Assembly: GCA_946811695.1 (NCBI GenBank)
Contig: OX328131.1
Span: forward strand, 6,761,826-6,825,825
Reading direction: 5' to 3'
Source of the DNA: Gonocerus acuteangulatus
Taxonomy: Eukaryota > Arthropoda > Insecta > Hemiptera > Coreidae
DNA length: 64,000 bases
Shown here: piece by piece, positions 29,584-40,558 of the stretch
How positions within the stretch are numbered: the stretch's first letter is position 1
Layout: each line of letters opens with the position of its first letter
The notes under the pieces: model-generated
What the model was told of the DNA's origin: nothing
Seen by the model: the letters and a program-made list of their open reading frames with translations, nothing else
The model's database searches: none
Translations under genes and position numbers: made by a program

Positions 29584-29994
29584 AATATTGATATAATTCG
29601 TTTTATTTTTATTTTTATTCTAACTTTACGATAAGAAAAGCTTTCTCTGGAATCGATATAAGCCAGGATGGATCTGAATCAGCTGATGGATATCAGCCAT
29701 ATTAACGTCATTGAATTAGTATGGACGTGGCCCTACCTGTGGAAGGTCTTCCGAAAATTTATGTATATGTAATTAAGGTGCTCCTGAAGAGGCGTCAAGA
29801 GACGCGAAACATGTAGATCGAAAAATAATGCATATAAAGTGAAGTTGACGAGTTTTAGATATGCATAACTTTCCGCCTATATAATTAATATATTTACATG
29901 AGGGTTTTGTGAATTTGGGAAAAATTATTCAAGCTCCAGGTTCAAAATCCCCCCCTCCCCCCGCTCTTTTTCTCAAACTTAACGCGATCCATCG
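29584..29994. other. Between-array spacer with PLE-like relic
   Basis: Non-coding. At 29784-29809 it holds CTGAAGA, a good stem (GGCGTC/GACGC) and GAAAC, a hammerhead-like core typical of PLE terminal repeats. A C-rich stretch at 29950-29963 precedes the next array. Confidence 0.5.
29784..29809 (+). ncRNA. Hammerhead-like core (PLE relic)
   Basis: CTGAAGAGGCGTCAAGAGAC then GCGAAAC, with a 5-6 bp stem II and a 4-nt loop. It is the best-paired isolated example in the window. Flanking stems I and III are not obvious. Confidence 0.4.
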
Positions 29995-30614
29995 TATTCA
30001 GAAATGAGGCATAGTTCTCCTTCATCTCATCGGTAGGCCTATTTCCATAATGTATTTATTCAGAAATGAGGCATAGTTCTCCTTCATCTCATCGGTAGGC
30101 CTATTTCCATAATGTATTTATTCAGAAATGAGGCATAGTTCTCCTTCATCTCATCGGTAGGCCTATTTCCATAATGTATTTATTCAGAAATGAGGCATAG
30201 TTCTCCTTCATCTCATCGGTAGGCCTATTTCCATAATGTATTTATTCAGAAATGAGGCATAGTTCTCCTTCATCTCATCGGTAGGCCTATTTCCATAATG
30301 TATTTATTCAGAAATGAGGCATAGTTCTCCTTCATCTCATCGGTAGGCCTATTTCCATAATGTATTTATTCAGAAATGAGGCATAGTTCTCCTTCATCTC
30401 ATCGGTAGGCCTATTTCCATAATGTATTTATTCAGAAATGAGGCATAGTTCTCCTTCATCTCATCGGTAGGCCTATTTCCATAATGTATTTATTCAGAAA
30501 TGAGGCATAGTTCTCCTTCATCTCATCGGTAGGCCTATTTCCATAATGTATTTATTCAGAAATGAGGCATAGTTCTCCTTCATCTCATCGGTAGGCCTAT
30601 TTCCATAATGTATA
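29995..30614. repeat. Tandem array, 62-bp unit, ten copies
   Basis: The unit begins TATTCAGAAATGAGGCATAG at 29995 with exact 62-bp spacing, and contains TCGGTAGGCCTATTTCC. The ten copies appear identical. Confidence 0.95.
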
Positions 30615-31272
30615 TATTAATTTTATATCCATTTCTATCATACACATATTTTAAGTCGTAGGGTCTTTTTGCGAAGACCACATCCAGTTACTTTTGAAGT
30701 AGCAGTGTAGACCGCCACATCTCAGATCCGGGCCCAGGACCAGATCACGGGCCCCCATTTCTCAGAGCCACAATAAAAATTCTAGTACTTTGCTATAGGA
30801 CTTTGGGCATTTTAAAATTATTTTCATCTTGAGTTTTGAGCGAAATGAGAATGAAAGCCGACAATCGGTGCAGGAAAGGTCACTTTCGGTACTTGTAGTT
30901 TTATTACGACTCCTAATGAAATATACTATTCTCTGACTGCACTTGTTTTGTCGTTTATGTACATTAAAAAAATATAGATCCCATTCCAATAAATATAGGC
31001 TACACCCGTCTATATTTCTAACCCCCATTCTTTTTACAAGCTCATAACCTATACATTTTTTCCGATTAGCAAGGCCCGGGCCGCCATATGGGGGGGGGAC
31101 AACTGTACCCGGTTGCCCCCCCCCCATGTGGCGGCCCAGAGTGTAGTGATTTTAACAGTGATTCAACGTATGCACATAACTCCTTTGCATTTCTATTGGC
31201 GAATTTATACGAGCAATTCTATTGGTTCTTGCTGGGAGTGAAGTAACCTTCAACAGTTTATTAGGGTTTGTT
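30615..31272. other. Repeat debris with GC hairpin
   Basis: 30645-30705 shares an inverted match with 38357-38425 (AAGTAACTGGATGTGG type). A GC-rich hairpin GGCCGCCATATGGGGGGG/CCCCCCCCATGTGGCGGCC lies at 31078-31135. No gene is seen; the 121-codon minus ORF crossing it has no recognisable domain. Confidence 0.5.
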
Positions 31273-31395
31273 TGATTGACTGGACTCGCTAAAATTAATT
31301 GAATTCTATTAATTTTAGCGAGTTGGATTGACTAGAGTTTTGATATCTTCTTGATATCAAGCGAAGCGAACGGAAACGCATAGCACGTATGCCCA
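31273..31395. repeat. Foldback MITE, partial copy 4
   Basis: It contains GCTAAAATTAATTGAATTC and TTTAGCGAGTTGGATTGAC, then GGAAACGCATAGCACGTATG. The left arm is truncated after about 30 bp. Confidence 0.75.
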
Positions 31396-31798
31396 TAATG
31401 CTAAATACATGCAAAATATTCGAAAACAGAGAGAAAAAAAGGAATAAAACATGTGTGCTTAAGCGGCCCCTACACGGTCAGTAATAATGACATTACCTTA
31501 TCAAAATGACAGTAATAATGATAGTGTAAGATGGACAAAGTTGGAATGACGAACAGTAATGATGTGAATCCGGATTTTCTGATCTCGGCTTCATCATTAC
31601 TGAAAGTGGAAGGGATACTGTCATTAGTAATGATGGTGTAGGGAGCGCTACATCATTAATGCGTCATTACTCAGTCTATCTCGAGCTGTAACTAGGTGAA
31701 ACAGATGTAAAGGTTGAGTAGAAATGGCAAAAAATAAGATGAATTGAAATGTATGACTATACCTTAGTAACATTATAGTTATAAAATAGTCATAAAAG

Positions 31799-31800
<2 letters not shown>

Positions 31801-31852
<52 letters not shown>
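31801..31852. repeat. (TA)n microsatellite
   Basis: Pure TA tract abutting the tail of a SINE copy. Confidence 0.95.
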
Positions 31853-31853
<1 letters not shown>

Positions 31854-31858
<5 letters not shown>

Positions 31859-32122
31859 AAAAATCAGTCCCGTAACAGGCCACAAGGGCCCAGAGGGGCA
31901 GATACTGTAGAGGTATCTGATTCTTGACCGTACGGCACACTAGGGAGATAGTGTGGTCAACACTATGCTCCGGCCGCCTGATTTTCCCCTTGGCTGCTTC
32001 GACTGCTAGAGTCATTAGCACCCAAGGTACCCATTATTAATTAAATTAATTAAAGGATGGGTGAGCACTAGAAGAAAAAATCTTTAGTGCGCGCTCGGGT
32101 TTTGAACCTGGTCCTCCAGTTC
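31854..32122 (-). mobile_element. tRNA-derived SINE, copy 1 (head truncated)
   Basis: Minus-strand copy of the SINE at 39251-39620. It shares GGTACCTTGGGTGCTAATGA, AATCAGGCGGCCGGAGCATA, GGGCCCTTGTGGCCTGTTAC and a terminal T run. It keeps the B-box-like GGTTCAAAACCCGAGCGCGC but loses the A box, cut off at the palindrome at 32123. Confidence 0.8.
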
Positions 32123-32228
32123 AAGTAACGAATGTGAAAAGTTGTTGGTACCTTATAGATGACTTTATATATATATATTTTATTTTATTATATATTTTAA
32201 TTAGACTTAATGCGGATTCGTTACTTTG

Positions 32229-32318
<90 letters not shown>

Positions 32319-32424
32319 AAGTAACGAATCCGCATTAAGTCTAATTAAAATATATAATAAAATAAAATATATATATATATAAAGTCATCTATAAGGTACC
32401 AACAACTTTTCACATTCGTTACTT
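32123..32424. repeat. TA-centred palindrome, 105-bp arms
   Basis: The arms AAGTAACGAATGTGAAAAGT...AATGCGGATTCGTTACTT are exact or nearly exact complements around (TA)n at 32230-32316. A single-arm relative lies at 56808-56896. Confidence 0.9.
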
Positions 32425-33152
32425 TGCATTTGTATCGAGGATATAAAATAGGTCGAAAGTGCTTTATTTTTTATGTCGACTTTAGAAAATCATATTGACG
32501 TGATTCTTTTACCAATTCATTTGTCTTATAGAGTAGATTAGAAGAAAAATATAATCGTTAAACTATAATTTATATTTCAAATATATTCAAAAATATGCTT
32601 ACCTTTTCAAGTAAACTAGTATTATAATTTTTTTTTACACCAAAAATAATAGGAAATTTAAAATCAGCACCCCAAGAAACCCTAATGTGGTGAATAACAT
32701 TGAAAACAAAAAATAATGATTTTTCCCAGTCTGGAAGAGAATAAAAATTTGTAAGCGAAAAAGTAATGTGACGTTTTGAAATTCAATATCTCCCCTTGAG
32801 ATAATCCGATTTTTACGTCATTGAAATCTTTCGAAAGAAGAAAGACTCCTTTTTCTAACCATTTAAATGACTATTGTATTATCTCAAAAGGTACTTGCGA
32901 AAAATGGTTCTCAAAATAAAAAGTAAACTTTTTTGCACATAACGTCGGCCCCAGAACACTTAAAAACGCCCCGATTGGAAGGATATGTGTCATATTAAGG
33001 CCTTTACGAACGTTTAACATGTTTTTTTGTGGCTAGGGTCGCGATTATAGCTACACAGGGGACTTTGCGAGGATCCATTATCAACAAAACGCTTCTGTCA
33101 CGGAGATCACAATGCATACTGAAGAAAAGTAATGACATTAAAAATGATCCGT
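32425..33152. other. Non-coding interior of the Harbinger-like element
   Basis: AT-rich, with no ORF of note. Near 33129 AGTAATGACATTA repeats the subterminal word of the TIR just before the satellite starts. Confidence 0.4.
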
Positions 33153-35858
33153 GGAATGACGGTGTAAGGTGTACATTGTAATGATGATATGGAATGATGG
33201 TGTAAGGTGTACATTGTAATGATGATATGGAATGGCGGTGTAAGGTGTACATTGTAATGATGATATGGAATGGCGGTGTAAGGTGTACATTGTAATGATG
33301 ATATGGAATGACGGTGTAAGGTGTACATTGTAATGATGATATGGAATGACGTTATAAGGTGTACATTGTAATGATGATATGGAATGATGGTGTAAGGTGT
33401 ACATTGTAATGATGGTATGGAATGACGGTGTAAGGTGTACATTGTAATGATGGTATGGAATGACGGTGTAAGGTGTACATTGTAATGATGATATGGAATG
33501 ACGGTGTAAGGTGTACATTGTAATGATGATATGGAATGACGGTGTAAGGTGTACATTGTAATGATGATATGGAATGGCGGTGTAAGGTGTACATTGTAAT
33601 GATGATATGGAATGACGGTGTAAGGTGTACATTGTAATGATGATATGGAATGACGGTGTAAGGTGTACATTGTAATGATGATATGGAATGACGGTGTAAG
33701 GTGTACATTGTAATGATGATATGGAATGGCGGTGTAAGGTGTACATTGTAATGATGGTATGGAATGACGGTGTAAGGTGTACATTGTAATGATGATATGG
33801 AATGACGGTGTAAGGTGTACATTGTAATGATGATATGGAATGACGGTGTAAGGTGTACATTGTAATGATGATATGGAATGGCGGTGTAAGGTGTACATTG
33901 TAATGATGGTATGGAATGACGGTGTAAGGTGTACATTGTAATGATGATATGGAATGACGGTGTAAGGTGTACATTGTAATGATGATATGGAATGACGGTG
34001 TAAGGTGTACATTGTAATGATGGTATGGAATGAAGGTGTAAGGTGTACATTGTAATGATGATATGGAATGACGGTGTAAGGTGTACATTGTAATGATGAT
34101 ATGGAAAGACGGTGTAAGGTGTACATTGTAATGATGATATGGAATGACGGTGTAAGGTGTACATTGTAATGATGATATGGAATGACGGTGTAAGGTGTAC
34201 ATTGTAATGATGGTATGGAATGACGGTGTAAGGTGTACATTGTAATGATGATATGGAATGGCGGTGTAAGGTGTACATTGTAATGATGATATGGAATGAC
34301 GGTGTAAGGTGTACATTGTAATGATGATATGGAATGACGGTGTAAGCTGTACATTGTAATGATGGTATGGAATGACGGTGTAAGGTGTACATTGTAATGA
34401 TGATATGGAATGGCGGTGTAAGGTGTACATTGTAATGATGATATGGAATGGCGGTGTAAGGTGTACATTGTAATGATGATATGGAATGGCGGTGTAAGGT
34501 GTACATTGTAATGATGATATGGAATGACGGTGTAAGGTGTACATTGTAATGATGATATGGAATGACGGTGTAAGGTGTACATTGTAATGATGATATGGAA
34601 TGGCGGTGTAAGGTGTACATTGTAATGATGGTATGGAATGACGGTGTAAGGTGTACATTGTAATGATGATATGGAATGGCGGTGTAAGGTGTACATTGTA
34701 ATGATGATATGGAATGGCGGTGTAAGGTGTACATTGTAATGATGATATGGAATGACGGTGTAAGGTGTACATTGTAATGATGGTATGGAATGACGGTGTA
34801 AGGTGTACATTGTAATGATGATATGGAATGGCGGTGTAAGGTGAACATTGTAATGATGATATGGAATGGCGGTGTAAGGTGTACATTGTAATGATGATAT
34901 GGAATGGCGGTGTAAGGTGTACATTGTAATGATGATATGGAATGGCGGTGTAAGGTGAACATTGTAATGATGGTATGGAATGACGGTGTAAGGTGTACAT
35001 TGTAATGATGATATGGAATGACGGTGTAAGGTGTACATTGTAATGATGATATGGAATGACGGTGTAAGGTGTACATTGTAATGATGATATGGAATGACGG
35101 TGTAAGGTGTACATTGTAATGATGATATGGAATGACGGTGTAAGGTGTACATTGTAATGATGATATGGAATGACGGTGTAAGGTGTACATTGTAATGATG
35201 ATATGGAATGACGGTGTAAGGTGTACATTGTAATGATGATATGGAATGACGGTGTAAGGTGTACATTGTAATGATGGTATGGAATGGCGGTGTAAGGTGT
35301 ACATTGTAATGATGGTATGGAATGAAGGTGTAAGGTGTACATTGTAATGATGATATGGAATGACGGTGTAAGGTGTACATTGTAATGATGATATGGAATG
35401 ACGGTGTAAGGTGTACATTGTAATGATGATATGGAATGGCGGTGTAAGGTGTACATTGTAATGATGATATGGAATGACGGTGTAAGGTGTACATTGTAAT
35501 GATGATATGGAATGACGGTGTAAGGTGTACATTGTAATGATGATATGGAATGACGGTGTAAGGTGTACATTGTAATGATGATATGGAATGACGGTGTAAG
35601 GTGTACATTGTAATGATGATATGGAATGACGGTGTAAGGTGTGCATTGTAATGATGATATGGAATGACGGTGTAAGGTGTACATTGTAATGATGATATGG
35701 AATGACGGTGTAAGGTGTACATTGTAATGATGATATGGAATGACGGTGTAAGGTGTACATTGTAATGATGATATGGAATGACGGTGTAAGGTGTACATTG
35801 TAATGATGATATGGAATGACGGTGTAAGGTGTACATTGTAATGATGATATGGAATGAC
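33153..35858. repeat. 38-bp satellite array, ~71 units
   Basis: The unit TGTAAGGTGTACATTGTAAT + GATGATATGGAATGACGG repeats at 38-bp spacing for 2.7 kb. Variants are limited mainly to GACGG/GGCGG and GATGATATGG/GATGGTATGG. Because 38 is not a multiple of three and the unit has no stop on the minus strand, all three minus frames are open for 840-930 codons. They encode the same 38-residue repeat (CTPYTVIPYHHYNVHLTPSF and so on). I do not regard these as genes: no start context, no codon bias, and the sequence is identical in every frame. Confidence 0.97.
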
Positions 35859-35939
35859 GAGAGTTGAATAGTAATGACATTACTCATAATGTCATTATTA
35901 CTCACCGTGTAGGGGCCGCTTTACAAATATCAATGTTTA

Positions 35940-36065
35940 TGTTATCCTTCATAACCTGCAAAACAGTTAACTTTAATGCTTAATAACTTTTTGCGTAGTT
36001 GATAGCGATTTTTTTGTTTAACGGATTTGTTTTTAGTGCATCAAAATACATTATAGAACCAACGG
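35940..36065. repeat. Degraded TIR of the 6030-7211 transposon family
   Basis: TTATCCTTCATAACCTGC, TGCTTAATAACTTTTTG and TTTTTAGTGCATCAAAATAC match 7041-7160 with about 80% identity by eye. No second TIR is visible nearby. Confidence 0.6.
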
Positions 36066-36129
36066 ACCTAAAAATCCGAGAGGAGGCCCCTTAATTTGAC
36101 TATTACCATTAATTTTGATCACAGTAACG

Positions 36130-36545
36130 TTTTTACCGGAGCTACAGGAGGCTAGGCGGCGGCACCAATTACCAAACACGCTGAGTGTTCTGTTGACTAG
36201 GACTGAGCCATCTGTGAAAAGACTAATCGAGTATCTAAAAGATATTGAGGTTTACTTCCATATATAGAAAAATAATATACTATTATTCTGTACATTTATA
36301 ATTAGAGAGTATGAGTTTGGTGCAACTATATATCGTTTGTGAGTGAGTGTGTGTGTGTATTTATTGTATGAATGATTGTAGTATAATATTATTTAAATTG
36401 TAAATATACCATTTCTAGGTTTAAGTTTATTTATTTATTTTAGTTAACTCGCAACTATGGGGACTTAACAGCTTTAACATAATAGATACGACAAGTTAGT
36501 ACAAATGTACATAGTGGACATGGTTCTTGTCATTTGTAAGTTTAG
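36130..36545 (+). pseudogene. I-like LINE 3' fragment (split by Jockey copy)
   Basis: The frame with LPNTLSVLLTRTEPSVKRL then IEYLKDIEVYFHI and a stop at about 36268 matches the very end of I-like ORF2 proteins, as at 747-800 and 21650. The 3' UTR follows and is interrupted at 36557-37363. Confidence 0.6.
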
Positions 36546-36556
36546 CTTTAGAGATT

Positions 36557-37363
36557 CAACCCTGAAAAATGTAAACAGGTTACATCCACTCTAAACCGGA
36601 GATCATGTCCATGTCCATATCCAGCGAGGTTCGATATCTAGGATTATACCTTGACAGCCGACTGACATGGAACCCACAGACGAGACTGAAAAGACAAGAA
36701 CTAAACAAAAGATACGGACTACTTAGACGACTTCTTGGGCCCTCATCTAAATTATCAATACAGAACCAACTAACGATATACAAAACAATCATTCGGCCAA
36801 TATGGACATACGGACTTGAACTCTGGGGATCTGCAAAACCATCCAACATCAACAGAATACAGGCATTCCAGTCAAAAGTCCTCCGTAAAATTGTAAATGC
36901 CCCCTTTTATGTATCCAACAAAACCCTACACAATGACCTCAACATCCCATTTGTCCTTGACCTCGCTAAAACCCGTTTCCAAACGTTCCACTCCAATTTG
37001 TCTCACCATCCTAATCCCGAAGGTCTATCCTTATCTTCCCAATCCCATCCAGACAATCCTCCCAGGCGGCTCAAGAGACAGTGGCCCCGAAACAATTTAC
37101 TTCCCTGATCTTTTTATGATCAATAAAATATTTACTGAGACACCTCTGGAAGTGCCAACAATGGTTGACTTCTTCCAAATTTTGTATTTTTTATTTTTTT
37201 TTACTTTTGTCAGTTTTATCAACTTGTACATAATATCTGGATCAACATACTTGATCATTGTACTGTTATCTGTACAGATTTCAAATAAATAAATACTAAA
37301 TAAAAAAAAAAGAAAAAAAAAAAAAAATAAAAAAAAAAAAAAAAAAAAATAAAAAAAAATAAA
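36557..37363 (+). mobile_element. Jockey-clade LINE, 5'-truncated, 13-bp TSD
   Basis: Exact target duplication AGCTTTAGAGATT at 36544-36556 and 37364-37376. It encodes the RT thumb and C-terminus (EVRYLGLYLDSRLTWNP, TIYKTIIRPIWTYGLELWGS, NRIQAFQSKVLRKIVNAP, RRLKRQWPRNNLLP). A 3' UTR with AATAAA and an impure A-rich tail (37300-37363) follow. This is a different Jockey subfamily from the one at 14 kb. Confidence 0.92.
36605..37108 (+). pseudogene. Jockey ORF2 C-terminal fragment
   Basis: 167 codons are open without frame breaks. They cover only the region after the RT active site: VRYLGLYLD block, IYKTIIRPIWTYG block and the terminal RRLKRxWPRN motif. There is no catalytic function because fingers and palm are missing (5' truncation). 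Absence of stops suggests recent insertion. Confidence 0.85.
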
Positions 37364-37528
37364 AGCTTTAGAGATTGATCCGGTATATTTTAAAAAGGAT
37401 ACAACCGACTTAAATGGCATGTGTGAGTGTGTGTGATAGTAGCGTGTATGAATAATTATCCTAGCGTGAGTGCATCTTTTATGAATGAGTAAATGTAAAT
37501 ATGTAAATAAAGTTAACTCGTAGAATTC

Positions 37529-37762
37529 CACATATTATAGTCATTACACATCTTATAGTCATTACACATCTTATAGTAATTACACATCTTATAGTCATTA
37601 CACATCTTATAGTCATTACACATCTTATAGTCATTACACATCTTATAGTCATTACACATATTATAGTCATTACACATATTAAAGTCATTACACATATTAT
37701 AGTCATTACACATATTATAGTCATTACACATATTATAGTCATTACACATATTATAGTCATTA
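37529..37762. repeat. Tandem array, 18-bp unit, 13 copies
   Basis: Unit CACATATTATAGTCATTA, with CACATCTTATAGTCATTA in the distal copies. The unit begins with the terminal 14 bp of the MITE that follows directly. The Met-Cys-Asn-Asp-Tyr-type open frames are repeat artefacts. Confidence 0.95.
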
Positions 37763-38056
37763 CACATATTATAGTCTTCTGGTATTGACCGTGTCAGAAA
37801 CGAAAACGAAATTCAGCCAATCAATGATCCAGATGGATCCCACCAACCAGAATCAAGCAAGACCGGGACCAACCAATCAGGGACATGGAAGAGCAGACTA
37901 CGCCCGCGGATGAATACAAAGAGAGGTATTTATACAGGAGAGCTAGAAGAACGTCCTCATTCTCAGACTAAGCCCTGAGGAAGCTGGGAGTATGACTAGC
38001 GAAACGTCGGCAAAGAAGTTTCTGACACGGTCAATACCAGAAGACTATAATATGTG
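37763..38056. mobile_element. 294-bp MITE with 38-bp TIRs, TA TSD
   Basis: The TIR starts CACATATTATAGTCTTCTGG and continues TATTGACCGTGTCAGAAA; the other end (38019-38056) is its exact complement. TA flanks both ends. Inside, at 37975-38004, is CTGAGGA, a stem GCTGG/CTAGC and GAAACG, a hammerhead-like core as in PLE terminal repeats. Confidence 0.8.
37975..38004 (+). ncRNA. Hammerhead-like core inside MITE
   Basis: CTGAGGA, stem II AGCTGG/CTAGC, then GAAACGTCGGC. The sequence fits CUGANGA...GAAA. Cleavage is unproven. Confidence 0.4.
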
Positions 38057-38781
38057 TAAATAAAGTTGTTTAGGTTTAATTCACAGGGAAAGGCTACTGT
38101 TTACAAACAAGCTGCTGTTACCTTCCTCTTTGAAAGGAGGCAGCAGTTTTGCACTGCATTTTAAATTCAACATTAGGGAAACATAATATGACAGTAGATG
38201 CACAAAAAAAAAAATTAACCTTTTTATTAATAAATATTGCTTGCCGTTTTCTAATATGGTTTATAACCGTAGATAACGAGTCAAGTATTAAAAGATAATC
38301 AGCAAAGAACCTGTACGCCTATCAGCGAGTACGAGGAACTGTTAAATATAACTACAGATACTTCATAAGTAACTGGATGTGGTATTCGCAAAAATACCCA
38401 AGTCTTAAATCTGAATTAATCTACCTCTTATTTAAGCTCTAGCTATAACACACACTGACTATATGTATCATTCATCCTTGTCTGTGTATAATGTTTTTCC
38501 TGTCATTTCATCTGTATATAAATTATTAAATTCGTCACTAAAATTTAGTTTCTTGGCAAAACTCTTAATTAATTTAAAAATAAACCATATTTTAACCAAT
38601 TGAAATGATTTTTTGAAAGATTGATAAGTGTTTTAGCAACCCAATATATTTGGGCAGCCCTCTTCATTTTTTTGTTTCAAATAAAGAGTTTCTACTGTCC
38701 TCCTTGTTTTACAGCGCAAACGAGGGCTTGAATTTCAAGCCGAAACCTCGGCTTTATTTTCGTATAGAAAATGTAGTTTTA
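38057..38781. other. Non-coding, repeat debris
   Basis: 38357-38425 is the inverted relative of 30645-30705. The rest is AT-rich without recognised features. A short palindrome GGGCTTGAATTTCAAGCC lies near 38724. Confidence 0.4.
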
Positions 38782-39102
38782 TTAACACTTTCGCTGGGGG
38801 TTGTCATTCTTTAGGAATGCCTCAGTATTGGGCGCATTTTTTGTTAACATTTTTCATGTAGACATTTTTTTTTTTCATAAAAATTATCAGCCGATTTGAA
38901 AACGAAAAACACTGTTGGAAAGCTCAAACAATACTGAAGGCAACTGTCTTTACCTGGAGCTGTAAAAGTGAATCCCCTCCATTTACTAGCCTTTTCAATC
39001 TAAAGGGAAAAGTTATGGAGGAATGTCCTTCAGAAGGTACACTAGTAAGCGGGTAGGATCGCTAGTGTCCTTCCGTAATCACACCCGCAGCGAAAGGGTT
39101 AA
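38782..39102. mobile_element. piggyBac-like MITE (TTAA)
   Basis: TTAACACTTTCGCTGGGGGT at 38782 and the complement of TTAACCCTTTCGCTGCGGGT ending at 39102. TTAA at both ends and TIRs of the form CCCTTTCGC are typical of piggyBac-type MITEs. There is no coding capacity. Confidence 0.75.
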
Positions 39103-39250
39103 GATACCAAGACTGAACCCAGTTTATATCTACCGTCGCTATACCAACGGTTTACTCTCAATTTACATTTTTTTTTTTTTTTGTTATCATTCAAAAACGT
39201 TTTCGGACATCTTCCACGACGATTTATTATAATATTGTGACTGTTCGCAG

Positions 39251-39283
<33 letters not shown>

Positions 39284-39620
39284 AGTCCCGTAACAGGCCA
39301 CAAGGGCCCTGAGGGGCAGATACTATAGAGGTATCTGATTCATGACCATACGGCACAGTAGGGAGATAGTATGGTCAGTACTATGCTCCGGCCGCCTGAT
39401 TTTCCCCTTGGCCGCGTCGACTGCTTGAGTCATTAGCACCCAAGGTACCCATTATTAAATTAATTAAAGGCTGGGTCGGCCTAGGGATGGTCAGGGAGGC
39501 CAAATTCAATCCATGAACGGAAACACTGGAAGAAAAAATCTTTAGTGCTTGCTCGGGATTTGAACTCAGGCCTCCAGCTTATTAGTCCAGTGCTCTACCA
39601 CTGAGCTAACCTCGCCCCCC
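39251..39620 (-). mobile_element. tRNA-derived SINE, full copy, poly(T) tail
   Basis: Target duplication CTGTTCGCAG at 39241-39250 and 39621-39630. The minus strand starts GGGGGCGAGG with the A-box GGTTAGCTCAGTGGTAGAGC and the B-box GAGTTCAAATCCCGAG, a tRNA-like head. The body follows (GGTACCTTGGGTGCTAATGA and so on), ending GCCTGTTACGGGACTG followed by more than 30 T. The 3' tail is therefore T, not A, on the sense strand. Two further copies (31854-32122, 54917-55262) share this. Confidence 0.88.
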
Positions 39621-39859
39621 CTGTTCGCAGAAACAAGAAGATTTTTCTATAAAAGCCTAGATATCCGTAGTCCTACTAGTGGACTTGTTGAGTAATACTA
39701 CAGTCGATGGTTAGGTTTGAAAAGTAACCAGCAGACTTGCACACCACGGGCTGGCTTAGGACCGGTTATTCTGGACACACTTTCTCTCCAGGAGTTGTCC
39801 AACGGCTTATGTCAGCTGTAGCAAGTTATGTATGTAAAACGTATATATATTTTTATCTA

Positions 39860-40110
<251 letters not shown>

Positions 40111-40444
40111 GGAGTTTATTTTTGTCTGCAAGTCTCATGCAACAATCAGCATATCACTTGCATTTGTATGTTAACATATTTTGTTTTTTTAAAAACATAT
40201 TATTAGTTTTAGTTAAAATTTAAAAGTTTGCAAATTATAACTATACAAAATACTACAAATGGAGAAAATTAACAAAATATAAAAATGAAGTAAAACAAAA
40301 ACATGAATAATGTAGAAGATATAAAATTAGAAAAAAATAAATTTTAGTATTACCACAAAAAATGTTTAATATCATTTTATTTGTAATAGGTATTCAATCT
40401 TCCCATTGCCATGTAAAGCTGCTCAGCAAATTCTCTAAATGCCT

Positions 40445-40503
<59 letters not shown>

Positions 40504-40506
40504 TAG

Positions 40507-40557
<51 letters not shown>

Positions 40558-40558
40558 T
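40445..40558. repeat. (TA)n microsatellite with TAGTATG interruption
   Basis: TA tract broken by ACATATATAGTATGTATA. It leads into a Helitron-like sequence. Confidence 0.9.

Larger units (their letters stand above)
31462..35920. mobile_element. Harbinger-like element, TTA TSD, 34-bp TIRs, satellite inside
   Basis: The TIR is AGCGGCCCCTACACGGTCAG then TAATAATGACATTA (31462-31495), matched at 35887-35920 with one mismatch. TTA flanks both sides (31459-31461, 35921-35923); a 3-bp TTA/TAA duplication is characteristic of PIF/Harbinger and ISL2EU. There is no transposase. It contains a SINE, a TA-centred palindrome and the 38-bp satellite, whose unit resembles the subterminal sequence. A degenerate TIR-like word near 31640-31658 could mark an older, shorter element. 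Confidence 0.7.

Noticed and set aside
30762..31127. 121-codon ORF with a Gly/Pro-rich start
   Set aside because: It crosses a GC-rich hairpin and repeat debris; no homologous domain recognised.
31462..31658. A separate 200-bp MITE ending at GGTGTAGGGAGCGCT
   Set aside because: The second TIR is degenerate and lacks the TTA flank, whereas 31462-35920 has matching TIRs and TTA on both sides. It remains possible as an ancestral form.
33107..35905. Three 840-930 codon minus-strand ORFs in all three frames
   Set aside because: They are the same 38-bp satellite read in three frames. The unit simply lacks stop codons on that strand. There is no coding signature.
37479..37767. Cys-Asn-Asp-Tyr repeat ORFs on the minus strand
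   Set aside because: Translation of an 18-bp tandem array; two frames give equally repetitive proteins.
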